Assembly (NCBI GenBank): GCA_020200135.1
Contig: JAIVJI010000084.1
Coordinates: forward strand, 1-40,664
Source: Acidobacteriota bacterium
GTDB lineage: Bacteria > Acidobacteriota > Blastocatellia > Pyrinomonadales > Pyrinomonadaceae
Direction of reading: 5' to 3'
Length of the DNA stretch: 40,664 bases
Made by a program: the position numbers and the translations under genes. The notes beneath the pieces are model-generated. The model saw only the letters and a list, made by a program, of their open reading frames with translations. It searched no databases and was not told the origin of the DNA. Positions 16,889 through 26,534 of the stretch are shown here, piece by piece; positions within the stretch are counted from its first letter, which is position 1; each line of letters begins with the position of its first letter.

Positions 16889-18024
16889 CTATGCGAAGAC
16901 CTCGATGACTTTCTGGACGGCGGCGATGAGCTGGTCCACCTCTTCCTTCGTGTTGTAGAAGGCGAAGGAGGCGCGGGCGGTGGCCGGCACGCCGAAGTGC
17001 TGCATGACGGGCTGCGCGCAGTGGTGGCCGGCGCGGATGGCGATGCCCTCCTGGTCGAGGATGGTGCCCACGTCGTGCGGGTGAACCTCGTCGATGACGA
17101 AGGCGAGCACGCTCGCCTTCTCGCGCGCCGTCCCGATGATGCGGACGCCCTCGACGGCCGAGAGCCGCTCGGTCGCGTAACGCAGAAGCTCCTGCTCGTG
17201 CGCGTGCGCCGCCTCGCGGTCGATGCCGTTGAGGTAATCGATGGCCGCGCCGAGCCCGATGGCCGAGGCGATGGCCGGCGTCCCCGCCTCGAACGACCCG
17301 AGACGGCGTAGAAGTCGCAGCCCAGGTCCTGCACGTCCACCTTCAGGTGCGGCGCGCCCTGCGCGCCGTCCACGAGGACGGGGATGCCCAGCTTGTGCGC
17401 GCGCGCCGCAATCTCCTTGACCGGGTTGACCGTGCCCAGCGAGTTCGAGACGTGGCCGACGCAGACGAGTTTGGTGCGCCCGTTCAGGAGCGCGTCGAAC
17501 TCTTCGAGTATCAGCTCGCCCCGGTCGTTCATCGGGATGACGCGCAGCCGCGCGCCCTTCTCCTCGCAGAGCATCTGCCACGGGACGAGGTTCGAGTGGT
17601 GCTCCATCTCGGAGACGACTATCTCGTCGCCCTCGCCCACGAACTTGCGCCCGTAGCCGTGCATGACGAGGTTGACGCCCTCCGTCACCCCGCGCACGAA
17701 GATGCACTCGCGCGCCTCGCGCGCGTTGAGGAAGCGCCTCACCTTCTCGCGCGCGCCCTCGTAGGCCGAGGTGGCGCGCTGGCTGAGGTAGTGGACGCCG
17801 CGGTGTATGTTCGAGTGCTCCTCGCGCAGGTACTTCGACCCGCGCTCGATGACGATGCGCGGCACCTGCGCCGACGCCGCGTTGTCGAGGTAGACGAGCG
17901 GCTTGCCGTTCACCGTCTGCCCCAGCACGGGGAAGTCCTCGCGCACAGACGCCACGTCCCAGACCTTCTTTTCGCCCCCTACCGAGAGGGCGTCTTCGGC
18001 TAAAGCCATTCCACTTGCTCCCAT
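16889..18024 (-). pseudogene. sufS: sufS cysteine desulfurase with internal frameshifting deletion
   Basis: SufS is a PLP enzyme that takes sulfur from cysteine. The N-terminal part is well conserved: [46 protein letters not shown], up to DFYAVSG (ends near 17296). The frame then changes and the next recognisable segment is [13 protein letters not shown] (from 17293), running to the intact catalytic-Cys loop RAGHHCAQP and the stop at 16889. Family members have about 48 residues between these segments, including the S-G-H-K motif whose Lys binds PLP. So roughly 145 bases are missing and the reading frame is broken; the product as written cannot work. ATG 18024 lies 2 bases after the preceding gene, with AGGA about 7 bases upstream. 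An assembly error is a real alternative. Confidence 0.85.
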
Positions 18025-18026
18025 GA

Positions 18027-18743
18027 CTATTTCCTGCCCGCCGACTCGGCCGGCGGCGGTATCCGCTTCCATGTGATCGTGCAGTTGTCGCCGCGCACCT
18101 GCGACTCGACGCGGAACAGGACGTAGAAGTCATCGTCCTCGTCCACGACGCGCATGACGTACATGTGGCCGACGACCGCCTTGGCGAACACGGGGTCAAC
18201 CTTCGGCACGCCGTCCCGCTTCGGCCTGCGCGGCCGCGGCGGGGGCGGGGGCTCGGGCACCGGCCTCGTCGTCATCACGCTTTCGACGCCCGTGCCGTTC
18301 GCGCCGTCGGCACCGGGCGCGCCCGGCGCACCGTCAGCACCGTCCTCGCCGTCCGCCCCCGAAGCGTCAACGGTGACGTGGCGCTGCTCGCCCGGCTTGA
18401 GCACCGGGAAAGGCTCGACGACGGGGACGCTGAAGGAGTCATCCCACTCGTGGGCACCTAGGTCGCGGAAGGCGCTCCGGACTTCCTTGCCGAGTCCCAC
18501 CTGAAACCAGTCGTGGTCTTCGCCGACGTAGAGCGAGCCGTAATTTAAATCCCATCCATACCCCTCGAACCTCCCCGTCTTAAAACTGAAGGACGACAGC
18601 GGGCGATTCTCCGGATGCTTGAGCGACGAATATATAGTCACCCTCTTCGGCTCGGACTCCGGTGCGCCCTGCGGGGTCGCGGTCTGGGCGTACGCCTGAA
18701 GCGACAGCCCGACGAGCAGCACGAGCAGGCAGGCTCTCTTCAT
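18027..18743 (-). CDS. Secreted protein with collagen-like Gly-X-Y stretch
   Basis: Exported protein of 238 residues, inserted between sufD and sufS. The start ATG 18743 has AAAGGAG about 10 bases upstream and opens a clear signal peptide ([18 protein letters not shown], cut before QTATPQ). The mature part has an aromatic-rich N-terminal domain ([18 protein letters not shown]), then a run of seven or so Gly-X-Y triplets ([19 protein letters not shown]), a proline-rich linker ([14 protein letters not shown]), and a C-terminal domain ending [10 protein letters not shown]. No catalytic motif is seen. Collagen-like runs can form triple helices and trimerise surface proteins. A role in Fe-S assembly is not apparent; it may simply ride on the operon. 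Upstream in-frame codons to 19007 overlap sufD and were rejected. Confidence 0.75.
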   Translation of the reverse strand: MKRACLLVLLVGLSLQAYAQTATPQGAPESEPKRVTIYSSLKHPENRPLSSFSFKTGRFEGYGWDLNYGSLYVGEDHDWFQVGLGKEVRSAFRDLGAHEWDDSFSVPVVEPFPVLKPGEQRHVTVDASGADGEDGADGAPGAPGADGANGTGVESVMTTRPVPEPPPPPRPRRPKRDGVPKVDPVFAKAVVGHMYVMRVVDEDDDFYVLFRVESQVRGDNCTITWKRIPPPAESAGRK

Positions 18744-18802
18744 GACTGGTGCGCTCCTTTCGTCAAAGCCCCGCGGCCGGCTTCCCCGCGAGTGCGCGGG
18801 CG

Positions 18803-20140
18803 CTAAACTTCCAGACGCGCGCGCAGCCGGTTCAGAATCGCACTGTCGAGCTGCGCGCGGATGGACTCGAACTTGATGCCCTCGACGATCTCCTCGGCGA
18901 AGCCGTAAGTCAGGAGGTTGCGCGCGAGGTCCGGGTGGAGGCCGCGGCTCAGGAGGTAGAATAGCTCCTCCTCCTCGAGCTGGCCGACGGTCGCGCCGTG
19001 CGAGCACTTCACGTCGTCGTTAAAGATTTCGAGCTGCGGCTTGGTGTCCACGCGCGCCTCCGGAGAGAGCAGCAGGTTCTTGTTGCTCTGCTCGGCGTCG
19101 GTCTGGTGCGCGCCCTCGCGGACGAAGACTCGGCCGTTGAAGACGGCGCGCGAGCGCCCGTCGAGGATGCCCTTGTAGTTCTGCCGGCTGGTGCAGCGCG
19201 GCACGCGGTGGTCGATGAGCGAGTGCGTGTCGGCGTGCTGCCCCGTGCCGACGAGGTAGAGCCCGTCCACGCGGCACGACGCGCCCTCGCTCCCGAGCAG
19301 CACCTCGATGCCGTGGCGCGAGAGCTGCGCGCCCAGCGTGACGGTCGTCAGCTCGTACGCGCCGTCGCGCGCAACGTCCGCGCGGGTCGAGGCGACGTGG
19401 TAGGCGGCGTCGCCATCGTCCTGCACCTTGTAGTGCGTGACGCGCGCTCCCTCGCCGACGAAGACCTCGACGACCGCGTCGGTCAGGTACTCGGCGCCGT
19501 CGCCGCCCGCCGCCGCGTAAGTCTCGATAAGGTCGAGCCGGCTGTGGCGCTCGGCCACGACCAGCACCCGCGGGAAGGAGGCCGAGCCGCCCTCGCCCGG
19601 CGCCGTTAGAAAGAGTAGCTGAACGGGCGCGGCGACTTCGACTTCTTTCGGGACGTGGATTAAAGCGCCGCCGCCCGCGAACGCCGTGTTGAGCGCCGAG
19701 AAGGCGTCGCCGCGCTCGCCGGAGAGTTTGCCGAGGTGTTCGCGGACGACCTCGGCGTGTTCGCCCGCGAGCGCCGCGCCGAGTTCTTCGACGGCGACGC
19801 CCCCGGGAATCGCTTCGAGCGACGAAAGCTCGTGGTTGTAGACGCCGCCCACGAAGACCAGACGGCTTCGTCGCGCCTCGGCCGAGACGAAGGTCTCGAC
19901 GGCGGCGCTCTCAAGCTTCTCCGCCGCGGCCGACGCCGGCACGAACGCCCTGCGCGCGAGCGGCGCGACGTTCGTGTACTTCCAGTCCTCGTCGTCGGTC
20001 GTCGGGAAGCCCGCCGCCTCGAAGCTCTCGAAAGCGTCCCCGCGCAGGCGCGAGACCCAGACGGGCTCGCCCGCGCGCCGCCCCGAAAATTCGCGGAACG
20101 CGTCCGCGTAGATGCTCTTTTCCTTGACCGCCTGTGACAT
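18803..20140 (-). CDS. sufD: SufD, Fe-S cluster scaffold subunit
   Basis: SufD joins SufB and the SufC ATPase in the cytoplasmic SufBC2D scaffold. The sequence shows DEDWKYTNVAPL near the N-terminus, the beta-helix core, and the conserved C-terminal core QSNKNLLLSPEARVDTKPQLE followed by KCSHGATVGQLEEEELFYL; the His of KCSHGA corresponds to the residue placed at the SufB-SufD cluster site in E. coli. The protein looks full length (445 residues from ATG 20140). GTG 20161 is an alternative start that overlaps the sufC stop as GTGA; ATG 20140 has a weak GAGAG ribosome site 9 bases upstream. No internal gap is evident, unlike SufB. Confidence 0.92.
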   Translation of the reverse strand: MSQAVKEKSIYADAFREFSGRRAGEPVWVSRLRGDAFESFEAAGFPTTDDEDWKYTNVAPLARRAFVPASAAAEKLESAAVETFVSAEARRSRLVFVGGVYNHELSSLEAIPGGVAVEELGAALAGEHAEVVREHLGKLSGERGDAFSALNTAFAGGGALIHVPKEVEVAAPVQLLFLTAPGEGGSASFPRVLVVAERHSRLDLIETYAAAGGDGAEYLTDAVVEVFVGEGARVTHYKVQDDGDAAYHVASTRADVARDGAYELTTVTLGAQLSRHGIEVLLGSEGASCRVDGLYLVGTGQHADTHSLIDHRVPRCTSRQNYKGILDGRSRAVFNGRVFVREGAHQTDAEQSNKNLLLSPEARVDTKPQLEIFNDDVKCSHGATVGQLEEEELFYLLSRGLHPDLARNLLTYGFAEEIVEGIKFESIRAQLDSAILNRLRARLEV

Positions 20141-20157
20141 TAACTTTGTCTCTCGAC

Positions 20158-20931
<774 letters not shown>

Positions 20932-20954
20932 AATAAGTTATCTCCGAAAATGTC

Positions 20955-22301
20955 TTAGCCCACGCTGTTCTCAAGCTTCATGCCGAGCAGGCGCTGCGCC
21001 TCGACGGCGAACTCCATGGGAAGCTCGCGGAAGACGTCCTTGCAGAAGCCGTTGATGATGAGCGAGACGGCGTCCTCCTGCGAGATGCCGCGCTGCTGGA
21101 GGTAGAAGAGCTGCTCCTCGCTGATGCGCGAGGTCGTCGCCTCGTGCTCGACCCGCGCGGTGTTGTTCATCACCTCGATGTAGACGAGCCCGCGGTACGA
21201 GTTGTTCGACCTGCCGGCCGAGATGCCCTTCGAGACGATGGTCGAGCGCGTGTTCTTCCCGATGTGAATCATCTTCGTGCCCGTGTCGGCCTGCTGCGCG
21301 TGGTTCGTCAGCGCCACCGAGTAGAACTCGCCGATGGAGTTGTCGCCCTGCAGGATGCACGAAGGGTACTTCCAGGTGATGGCCGAGCCGGTCTCGACCT
21401 GCGTCCACGAAATCTTCGAGTTGCGCCCGCGGCACGCGCCGCGCTTGGTGACGAAGTTGTAAATGCCGCCCTTGCCTTCCTCGTCGCCCGCGTACCAGTT
21501 CTGCACCGTCGAGTACTTGATTTCCGCGTCGTCCAGAGCGATCAGCTCGACCACGGCCGCGTGCAACTGGTTCTTGTCGAACTGCGGCGCGGTGCAGCCT
21601 TCGAGGTAGGAGACGTATGCGCCCTCCTCGGCGATGACGAGCGTGCGCTCGAACTGCCCAGACTCCTGGTTGTTAATGCGGAAGTAGGTCGAGAGCTCCA
21701 TCGGGCAGCGCACGCCGCGGGGCACGAAGACGAACGACCCGTCGGAGAAGACCGCGCTGTTCAGGGCCGCGAAGAAGTTGTCGCCCACGGGGACGACCGA
21801 CCCGAGGTACTTCTTGATGAGGTCGGGGTAGTCCTTGATGGCCTCGGTGAACGAGCAGAAGATGACGCCGTGCTTCTTGAGCTTCTCCTTGTAGGTCGTC
21901 GCGACCGAGACCGAGTCGAAGACGGCGTCCACCGCGACGTTGGCGAGCTGCTTCTGCTCGTTGAGCGGGATGCCGAGCTTCTCGAAGGTGCGCAGGAGCT
22001 CCGGGTCGACCTCGTCGAGGCTCGCCTTCGACGCCTTCTGCTTGGGCGCGCTGTAGTAGATGATGTCCTGATAATCGACATCCGGGTACTTGATGTTCGG
22101 CCAGTGCTTCGGCTCGCGCATCTTGAGGAACTGGCGGTACGCCTTGAGGCGGAACTCAAGCATCCACTCCGGCTCGCCCTTCTTCTCGGAGATGAGGCGG
22201 ACAGTCTCCTCGGTCAGGCCCCTCGGAATCATGTCCGACTCGATGTCGGTGACGAAGCCGTACTTGTACTCTTTGTTTGTAAGTAGCTCGATTGTGCTCA
22301 T
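20955..22301 (-). CDS. sufB: SufB with an in-frame internal deletion of about 30 residues
   Basis: SufB is the main scaffold protein on which the Fe-S cluster is built. The N-terminal and central parts are normal ([65 protein letters not shown]). After NSYRGLV (V373) the sequence goes straight to [18 protein letters not shown]. In family members about 30 residues lie between these, including the ARNxxQCDSxLIGDxCGAH segment with the Cys (C405 in E. coli) needed for cluster formation. The frame is kept, so a 448-residue protein could be made but would lack that site. Junction at 21182/21183. ATG 22301 starts 39 bases after the regulator gene. Either a true loss of function or an assembly deletion. 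Confidence 0.9.
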   Translation of the reverse strand: MSTIELLTNKEYKYGFVTDIESDMIPRGLTEETVRLISEKKGEPEWMLEFRLKAYRQFLKMREPKHWPNIKYPDVDYQDIIYYSAPKQKASKASLDEVDPELLRTFEKLGIPLNEQKQLANVAVDAVFDSVSVATTYKEKLKKHGVIFCSFTEAIKDYPDLIKKYLGSVVPVGDNFFAALNSAVFSDGSFVFVPRGVRCPMELSTYFRINNQESGQFERTLVIAEEGAYVSYLEGCTAPQFDKNQLHAAVVELIALDDAEIKYSTVQNWYAGDEEGKGGIYNFVTKRGACRGRNSKISWTQVETGSAITWKYPSCILQGDNSIGEFYSVALTNHAQQADTGTKMIHIGKNTRSTIVSKGISAGRSNNSYRGLVYIEVMNNTARVEHEATTSRISEEQLFYLQQRGISQEDAVSLIINGFCKDVFRELPMEFAVEAQRLLGMKLENSVG

Positions 22302-22340
22302 CTGTTGAATGCTTCCCTGACAACCTCTCGGCTGAAAAAC

Positions 22341-22829
22341 TTACCGCGCGCGCTCGCCCGCCTGCGCCAACGCCGGCCGCACTCCCTGAATCTGGTGGAG
22401 CGTCGTCTCCGCCGCCTGTTCCGACCCCGCGAGCTGCGCCAGCGTAATCCCCGACAGCGCGCGCTCGACGACCTCGTGGACGTTGACGATGACCGAGCGG
22501 ATGCCGCAGTCGCCCGTGTGAACGCACGAGTCGAGCACGCCCGGGTAGGTCTTACAGTGCCCCTCGACCTCGCCCGCGTCGAGCACCTTGATGACCTCGC
22601 TCAGCCGAACGTCGCCCGCCGGCCGCGCGAGCATGTAGCCGCCCTTCGTCCCACGGATGGAGGTGACGAGCCCGGCCTTGTTCAAAAGCCAAAGCACCTT
22701 CCCCGTGTTCGCCTGCGACATCCCCTCGCGCTCGGCAATCTGCCCCAGGGTCAGGAACTCCCCCGCCCCCAGCCTCGCCAGATGCATCAGGCACCGCAGA
22801 CCGTACTCTTCCTGTGCCGAAACCTTCAT
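22341..22829 (-). CDS. Rrf2-family Fe-S-sensing regulator of the suf operon
   Basis: Winged-helix repressor of 162 residues of the Rrf2/IscR/SufR type. The helix-turn-helix spans about residues 26-53 (LGQIAEREGMSQANTGKVLWL), followed by the wing IRGTKGGYML. Three cysteines, C92, C102 and C108 (HCKTYPGVLDSC, GDCGIRSV), are placed like the [2Fe-2S] ligands of IscR, although the spacing between the first two is wider. As first gene of the operon it likely represses its own promoter when clusters are plentiful, as IscR and cyanobacterial or actinobacterial SufR do (inference). ATG 22829 has only a weak GGGTG ribosome site. Not called IscR or SufR, because orthology was not tested. Confidence 0.9.
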   Translation of the reverse strand: MKVSAQEEYGLRCLMHLARLGAGEFLTLGQIAEREGMSQANTGKVLWLLNKAGLVTSIRGTKGGYMLARPAGDVRLSEVIKVLDAGEVEGHCKTYPGVLDSCVHTGDCGIRSVIVNVHEVVERALSGITLAQLAGSEQAAETTLHQIQGVRPALAQAGERAR

Positions 22830-22868
22830 AAAACACCCGTAAACCGGCCGGAAATCTTCGACGTTCGA

Positions 22869-22884
22869 GCCATACTAGCCATAC
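22869..22884 (-). promoter_or_regulatory. Possible operator: direct repeat over the -10 box
   Basis: GCCATAC occurs twice with a 9-base period on the plus strand (22869-22875 and 22878-22884), overlapping the -10 hexamer and spacer of the suf promoter. Its place would let the Rrf2 protein block polymerase. It is not the usual palindrome of IscR sites, so the assignment is tentative. Confidence 0.3.
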
Positions 22885-22900
22885 CTGATTTTTTTGTCAA
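22872..22900 (-). promoter_or_regulatory. Promoter of the rrf2-suf operon
   Basis: Minus strand: perfect TTGACA (22900-22895), 17 bases, TAGTAT (22877-22872). The start of transcription would be near 22865, giving a leader of about 36 bases. This is the best consensus promoter in the window and sits in a local AT-rich patch. Confidence 0.7.
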
Positions 22901-22999
22901 GATTGGTTAGACGCCCCGCCCCCGCCGGTCGTTGTTCGGCTAAATTATTGAGAGTTTGTGCCTTAGAGGGTCTTCGCCGAGCAAATTTTGCCGGAGCGT

Positions 23000-23050
23000 C
23001 AGCCTCGGAGGCTGAACCATCACCCTCAAAGGCTCAACTTTCACCCTTTT
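23000..23050. repeat. Small palindrome and imperfect 21-base direct repeat
   Basis: Between the GH63-like gene end and the suf promoter. A 7-bp inverted repeat CAGCCTC/GAGGCTG (23000-23014) runs into two adjoining 21-base copies (23009-23029 and 23030-23050) that match at 15 positions (AGGCTnAACnnTCACCCTnnn). It may mark a transcript end or a dispersed repeat; there is no proof of function. Confidence 0.4.
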
Positions 23051-23066
23051 TGCTGGGAAGGCCGGG

Positions 23067-25739
23067 TTATTTCCTCCACTCGTCAATGAGGGAGGCGACC
23101 AGACCCGACCAGCCGGTCTGGTGCGAGGCGCCGAGCCCCATCCCCGTGTCGCCGTGGAAGTACTCGTAGAAGAGCAGGAGGTCGCGCCAGTGTGGGTCGT
23201 GTTGGAACTTTTCGTACCAGCCGTGGGCGGGCCGGCGGCCCGCGTCGTCGCGCGTGAAGATGCGTATGAGGCGGTCTGCGAAGCCGCGCGCCATCTCGTC
23301 GAGTTTGACGGGCTGCTCGCCGTGGACCGGGCTGTTGACGGCGAACTGGTGGCCGTACGCCTTGCCGAGCTTGCGCAAGGACTCGATCATCATGAAGGTG
23401 GTCGGGAACCAGACGGGGCCGCGCCAGTTGGAGTTGCCGCCCTTCAGCATCTCCCGACTTTCGGCCGGCTCGTAGCCGACCTGCGCGCCGCCGAGCCGGA
23501 AGGGCTCGCGCTCGTGGAACTTCGAGAGGCTGCGCAGCCCGTACTCCGAGCGGAACTCCGTGGGGTCCCAGACGCGCTCCAGCAGTCCGCGCATCTGCTC
23601 GGGGTTGACGATGGCGAGGACGTGGACGCGCTTGCCGCCGTGCTCGACCGTCGTCACGCAGCGCTGGACGATGTCCTGCCGATTCTCCAGAAACCAGTAG
23701 AAGCTCCTGCGGAACTCGTGGAAGGGCTCGATCCAGTCCTCCTCCAGACGCTCGACGGCGTAGAGCGGGATGAGGCCGACGAGCGAGCGGACGCGGAACT
23801 TCTGGAACGAGCCGCCGCGGTGGCTCAGCACGTCGTAGAAGAACTTGTCGCCGTCGTCCCACAGCTCGAAGCCGCCCGGCCCCATCTGCTTCATCGCGGC
23901 GCCGATGTAGGCGTAGTGCTGGAAGAACTTGGTCGCCAGCGCCTCGTAGACGCGGTTCTCCTTCGCCAGCTCCAGCGCGATGCGCATCAGGTTGAGGCAG
24001 AACATCCCCATCCAGCCGGTCGCGTCCGACTGCTCAAGGCGCGAGCCGTCTGGGAGCGGCCGGCTGCGGTCCACGAGCGTGATGTTGTCGAGGCCCAAAA
24101 AGCCGCCCTCGAAGACGTTGTTGCCCTCGCCGTCCACCTTGTTGACCCACCAGGCGAAGTTGATGAGCAGCTTGTGAAAGCACTTCTCAAGAAACTCGCG
24201 GTCGGCCTTCCCCGAGCGGAGCCTGTCCATGTTGTAGACGCGCCAGACGGCCCACGCGTGGACGGGCGGGTTGAGGTCCGAGAACTCCCACTCGTAGGCC
24301 GGGAGCTGCCCGTTCGGGTGCTGGAACTGCTCGAAGAGGAGGAGCCACAACTGCTCCTTCGCGAACTCCGCGTCCACGAGCGCGAGCGGGACGCAGTGGA
24401 AGGCCAAATCCCACGCCGCGAACCAGGGGTACTCCCACTTGTCCGGCATCGAGAGCACGCGCATCGAGTTGAGGTGCTTCCAGTGCGCGTTGCGAATCCA
24501 GCGGCGCGACTCGGGCGGCGACCACGCCGGGTTGTCGCCGTCGAGCCAGACGTTCACGTCGTAGAGGTAAATCTGCTTCGTCCAGAGCATCCCCGCCAGC
24601 GCCTGCCGCTGCACGCGCCTCTCGTCCTCGGACGCGCCCGGCGGGTGAATCCCCTCGTAGAACTCGTCGGCCTCCCGACGGCGTCGGGCGACCGTCTCGT
24701 CCACGTCGCGCAGCGGCGCGTCGTCCGACACGTCCGTCAGGCGCAGCCGCACGACGACCGAGCCGCCCGCCGGGACGTTCAGGGCCGCGTAATGCACGCA
24801 CGCCTTCGTCCCCGAAAGCTCGGGGTTGACGGCTTCGCGTTCAGCATTAATCACATAGCGATGGAAGGCGTCCTTAACGTAGGGTCTGCGGCTCTGCGTT
24901 TGCGCGCCCCAGACGCGCGGGTTGTTCGTCTCGTTGAAGGTGAAGAGCGGCTGCCCGCCCGACTCGGCGTAGAGGTAGCGCGTGCCGAGCCTGTACTCGA
25001 AGGTGAGTCCGGGCACCGGCCCGGCGTCCGCGGCTTTGAGGCTCGTGAAGTCCGGGCCGGAGGGGCCTAGCGTGACGGTGGACTCGGGGCGCGGCTCGGG
25101 CCACCACGCCCACGTGTTGCGGAACCAGAGCTGCGGCAGCAGGTGGAGCGTCGCGTCCTCCGGGCCGCGGTTGAAAGCCTCGACGCGGACGCAGATGTCC
25201 TCGGGGCCGGCCTTCGCGTACTCGACGAAGACGTCGAAGTAGCGGTCTTCGTCGAAGACGCCCGTGTCGAGCAGCTCAAACTCTGGGGCGCCGGGGCCGC
25301 GCGCGCGGTTCTCGCGGATGAGCTTCTCGTACGGGTACTCGCTCTGCGGGTACTTGTAGAGAAACTTCATGTAGGAGTGCGTCGGAGTAGAGTCGAGGTA
25401 GAAGTAGTACTCCTTCACGTCCTCGCCGTGGTTCGCCTCGGAGCCGACGCAGCCGAACAGGCGCTCCTTCAGGATGGGGTCGCGCCCGTTCCAGAGCGCG
25501 AGCGCGAAGCAGAGCACCTGATAGCGGTCGCAGATGCCGGCCAGCCCGTCCTCGCCCCAGCGGTATGCACGCGACCGCGCGTGGTCGTGCGGGAAGTAGC
25601 CCCACGCGTTCCCGTCCGCCGAGTAGTCTTCGCGCACGGTGCCCCAGGCGCGATCCGACACGTACGGCCCCCACTTACGCCAGGGGGGTACGGGCGAGTC
25701 GTGCTCCTCGCGGAGCCTTTCCTGTTCTCTGTTCGGCAT
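23067..25739 (-). CDS. GH63/MGH1-like glucosidase
   Basis: Cytoplasmic (no leader) 890-residue protein of the mannosyl-oligosaccharide-glucosidase-like (MGH1, GH63-related) group with an (alpha/alpha)6 catalytic barrel in the C-terminal half. Typical segments are [58 protein letters not shown] and [20 protein letters not shown]; the first and third carry the acidic residues expected at the active site. The N-terminal half is a beta-rich domain with [18 protein letters not shown]. Bacterial relatives release glucose from small glucosides such as glucosylglycerate, but the substrate is not readable here. Last gene of the pentose-phosphate operon, 45 bases after pgl, so it would feed glucose to the co-encoded glucokinase. 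Confidence 0.87.
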   Translation of the reverse strand: MPNREQERLREEHDSPVPPWRKWGPYVSDRAWGTVREDYSADGNAWGYFPHDHARSRAYRWGEDGLAGICDRYQVLCFALALWNGRDPILKERLFGCVGSEANHGEDVKEYYFYLDSTPTHSYMKFLYKYPQSEYPYEKLIRENRARGPGAPEFELLDTGVFDEDRYFDVFVEYAKAGPEDICVRVEAFNRGPEDATLHLLPQLWFRNTWAWWPEPRPESTVTLGPSGPDFTSLKAADAGPVPGLTFEYRLGTRYLYAESGGQPLFTFNETNNPRVWGAQTQSRRPYVKDAFHRYVINAEREAVNPELSGTKACVHYAALNVPAGGSVVVRLRLTDVSDDAPLRDVDETVARRRREADEFYEGIHPPGASEDERRVQRQALAGMLWTKQIYLYDVNVWLDGDNPAWSPPESRRWIRNAHWKHLNSMRVLSMPDKWEYPWFAAWDLAFHCVPLALVDAEFAKEQLWLLLFEQFQHPNGQLPAYEWEFSDLNPPVHAWAVWRVYNMDRLRSGKADREFLEKCFHKLLINFAWWVNKVDGEGNNVFEGGFLGLDNITLVDRSRPLPDGSRLEQSDATGWMGMFCLNLMRIALELAKENRVYEALATKFFQHYAYIGAAMKQMGPGGFELWDDGDKFFYDVLSHRGGSFQKFRVRSLVGLIPLYAVERLEEDWIEPFHEFRRSFYWFLENRQDIVQRCVTTVEHGGKRVHVLAIVNPEQMRGLLERVWDPTEFRSEYGLRSLSKFHEREPFRLGGAQVGYEPAESREMLKGGNSNWRGPVWFPTTFMMIESLRKLGKAYGHQFAVNSPVHGEQPVKLDEMARGFADRLIRIFTRDDAGRRPAHGWYEKFQHDPHWRDLLLFYEYFHGDTGMGLGASHQTGWSGLVASLIDEWRK

Positions 25740-25784
25740 CAGGCGGCTAAGGTGTGAGGGGTTCCAAGTGCGCGCGCCGCGCGG

Positions 25785-26534
25785 TCACTCAAGTCTCGAC
25801 GCGGCGGCGCGGTCCACGAGCCATTCGAGCGTTCCGTCGTGCGGCCGTATCAACTGTGAAGGGAGCCGCGCGGGGTCGCGCTCGCCCTTCAGGACTTCGC
25901 GCAGGCGTTCGGCCTTGCCCGCGCCGTTGACGAGAAAGAGGACGTGGCGCGCGGCGTTGATGGCCGGCGCGGTCAGCGTGATGCGCCACGCGCCGAGCTT
26001 CTCGACCCGGTTGGCGGCGACCCACGCGCGCCGCTCGTCTAAGGCGGCGGTGTGCGGAAAGAGCGAGGCGGTGTGGCCGTCGTCGCCCATGCCGAGCAGG
26101 ACGAGGTCGAGCCGGGGCCACTCGGCATCGTCTCCGAAGAGGCCGCGCATCTCCGACTCATAGTTGCTGGCGTTGGCCGCCGCGTCGCCGACGCCCTCGA
26201 TGCGGTGGACGTTCCTTTCGGGGACGGGCACGCGCGTGAGCAGCGACTCGGACGCCATGCGGTAGTTGCTGTCTGCGTGGCCGGCGGAGACGGCGCGCTC
26301 GTCGCCGTAGAAGACGTGGACGTTCTCCCAGTCTACCTGTCCGCGAAACTCCTCGCCCGCGAGCAGCTCGTAGACCCCGCGCGGCGTCGAGCCGCCGGCG
26401 AGCGCGACCGCGAAGAGGCCGCGCACCGCGACCGCCCCGCGCGCCAGCTCCGCGAAGCGCGAGGCGGCCGCGCGCGCGACCCCCTCGGGGTCGTCGAAGA
26501 CTTTCACCTCGGGCTCGGGCGCTTGCGGGGGCAT
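25785..26534 (-). CDS. pgl: 6-Phosphogluconolactonase
   Basis: Hydrolyses 6-phosphogluconolactone, the product of Zwf, to 6-phosphogluconate (249 residues, cytoplasmic). Family marks: ALAGGSTPRGVYELL near residue 45, HVFYGDERAVSAGHADSNYRM, LVLLGMGDDGHTASLFPHT and LVNGAGKAERLREVL. ATG 26534 follows the glk stop directly (TGA then ATG), indicating coupled translation. Normal length, all marks present. Confidence 0.94.
   Translation of the reverse strand: MPPQAPEPEVKVFDDPEGVARAAASRFAELARGAVAVRGLFAVALAGGSTPRGVYELLAGEEFRGQVDWENVHVFYGDERAVSAGHADSNYRMASESLLTRVPVPERNVHRIEGVGDAAANASNYESEMRGLFGDDAEWPRLDLVLLGMGDDGHTASLFPHTAALDERRAWVAANRVEKLGAWRITLTAPAINAARHVLFLVNGAGKAERLREVLKGERDPARLPSQLIRPHDGTLEWLVDRAAASRLE

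Noticed and set aside
18744..19007. N-terminal extension of the collagen-like protein to position 19007
   Set aside because: The extra codons overlap sufD, read as Arg/Pro-rich shadow sequence and precede a strong ribosome site and signal peptide at 18743.
20955..22301. Intein loss as the cause of the SufB gap
   Set aside because: The mycobacterial SufB intein, as I recall it, sits at the EG/CTAP site (near residue 235 here), which is intact; the gap is about 135 residues further on.
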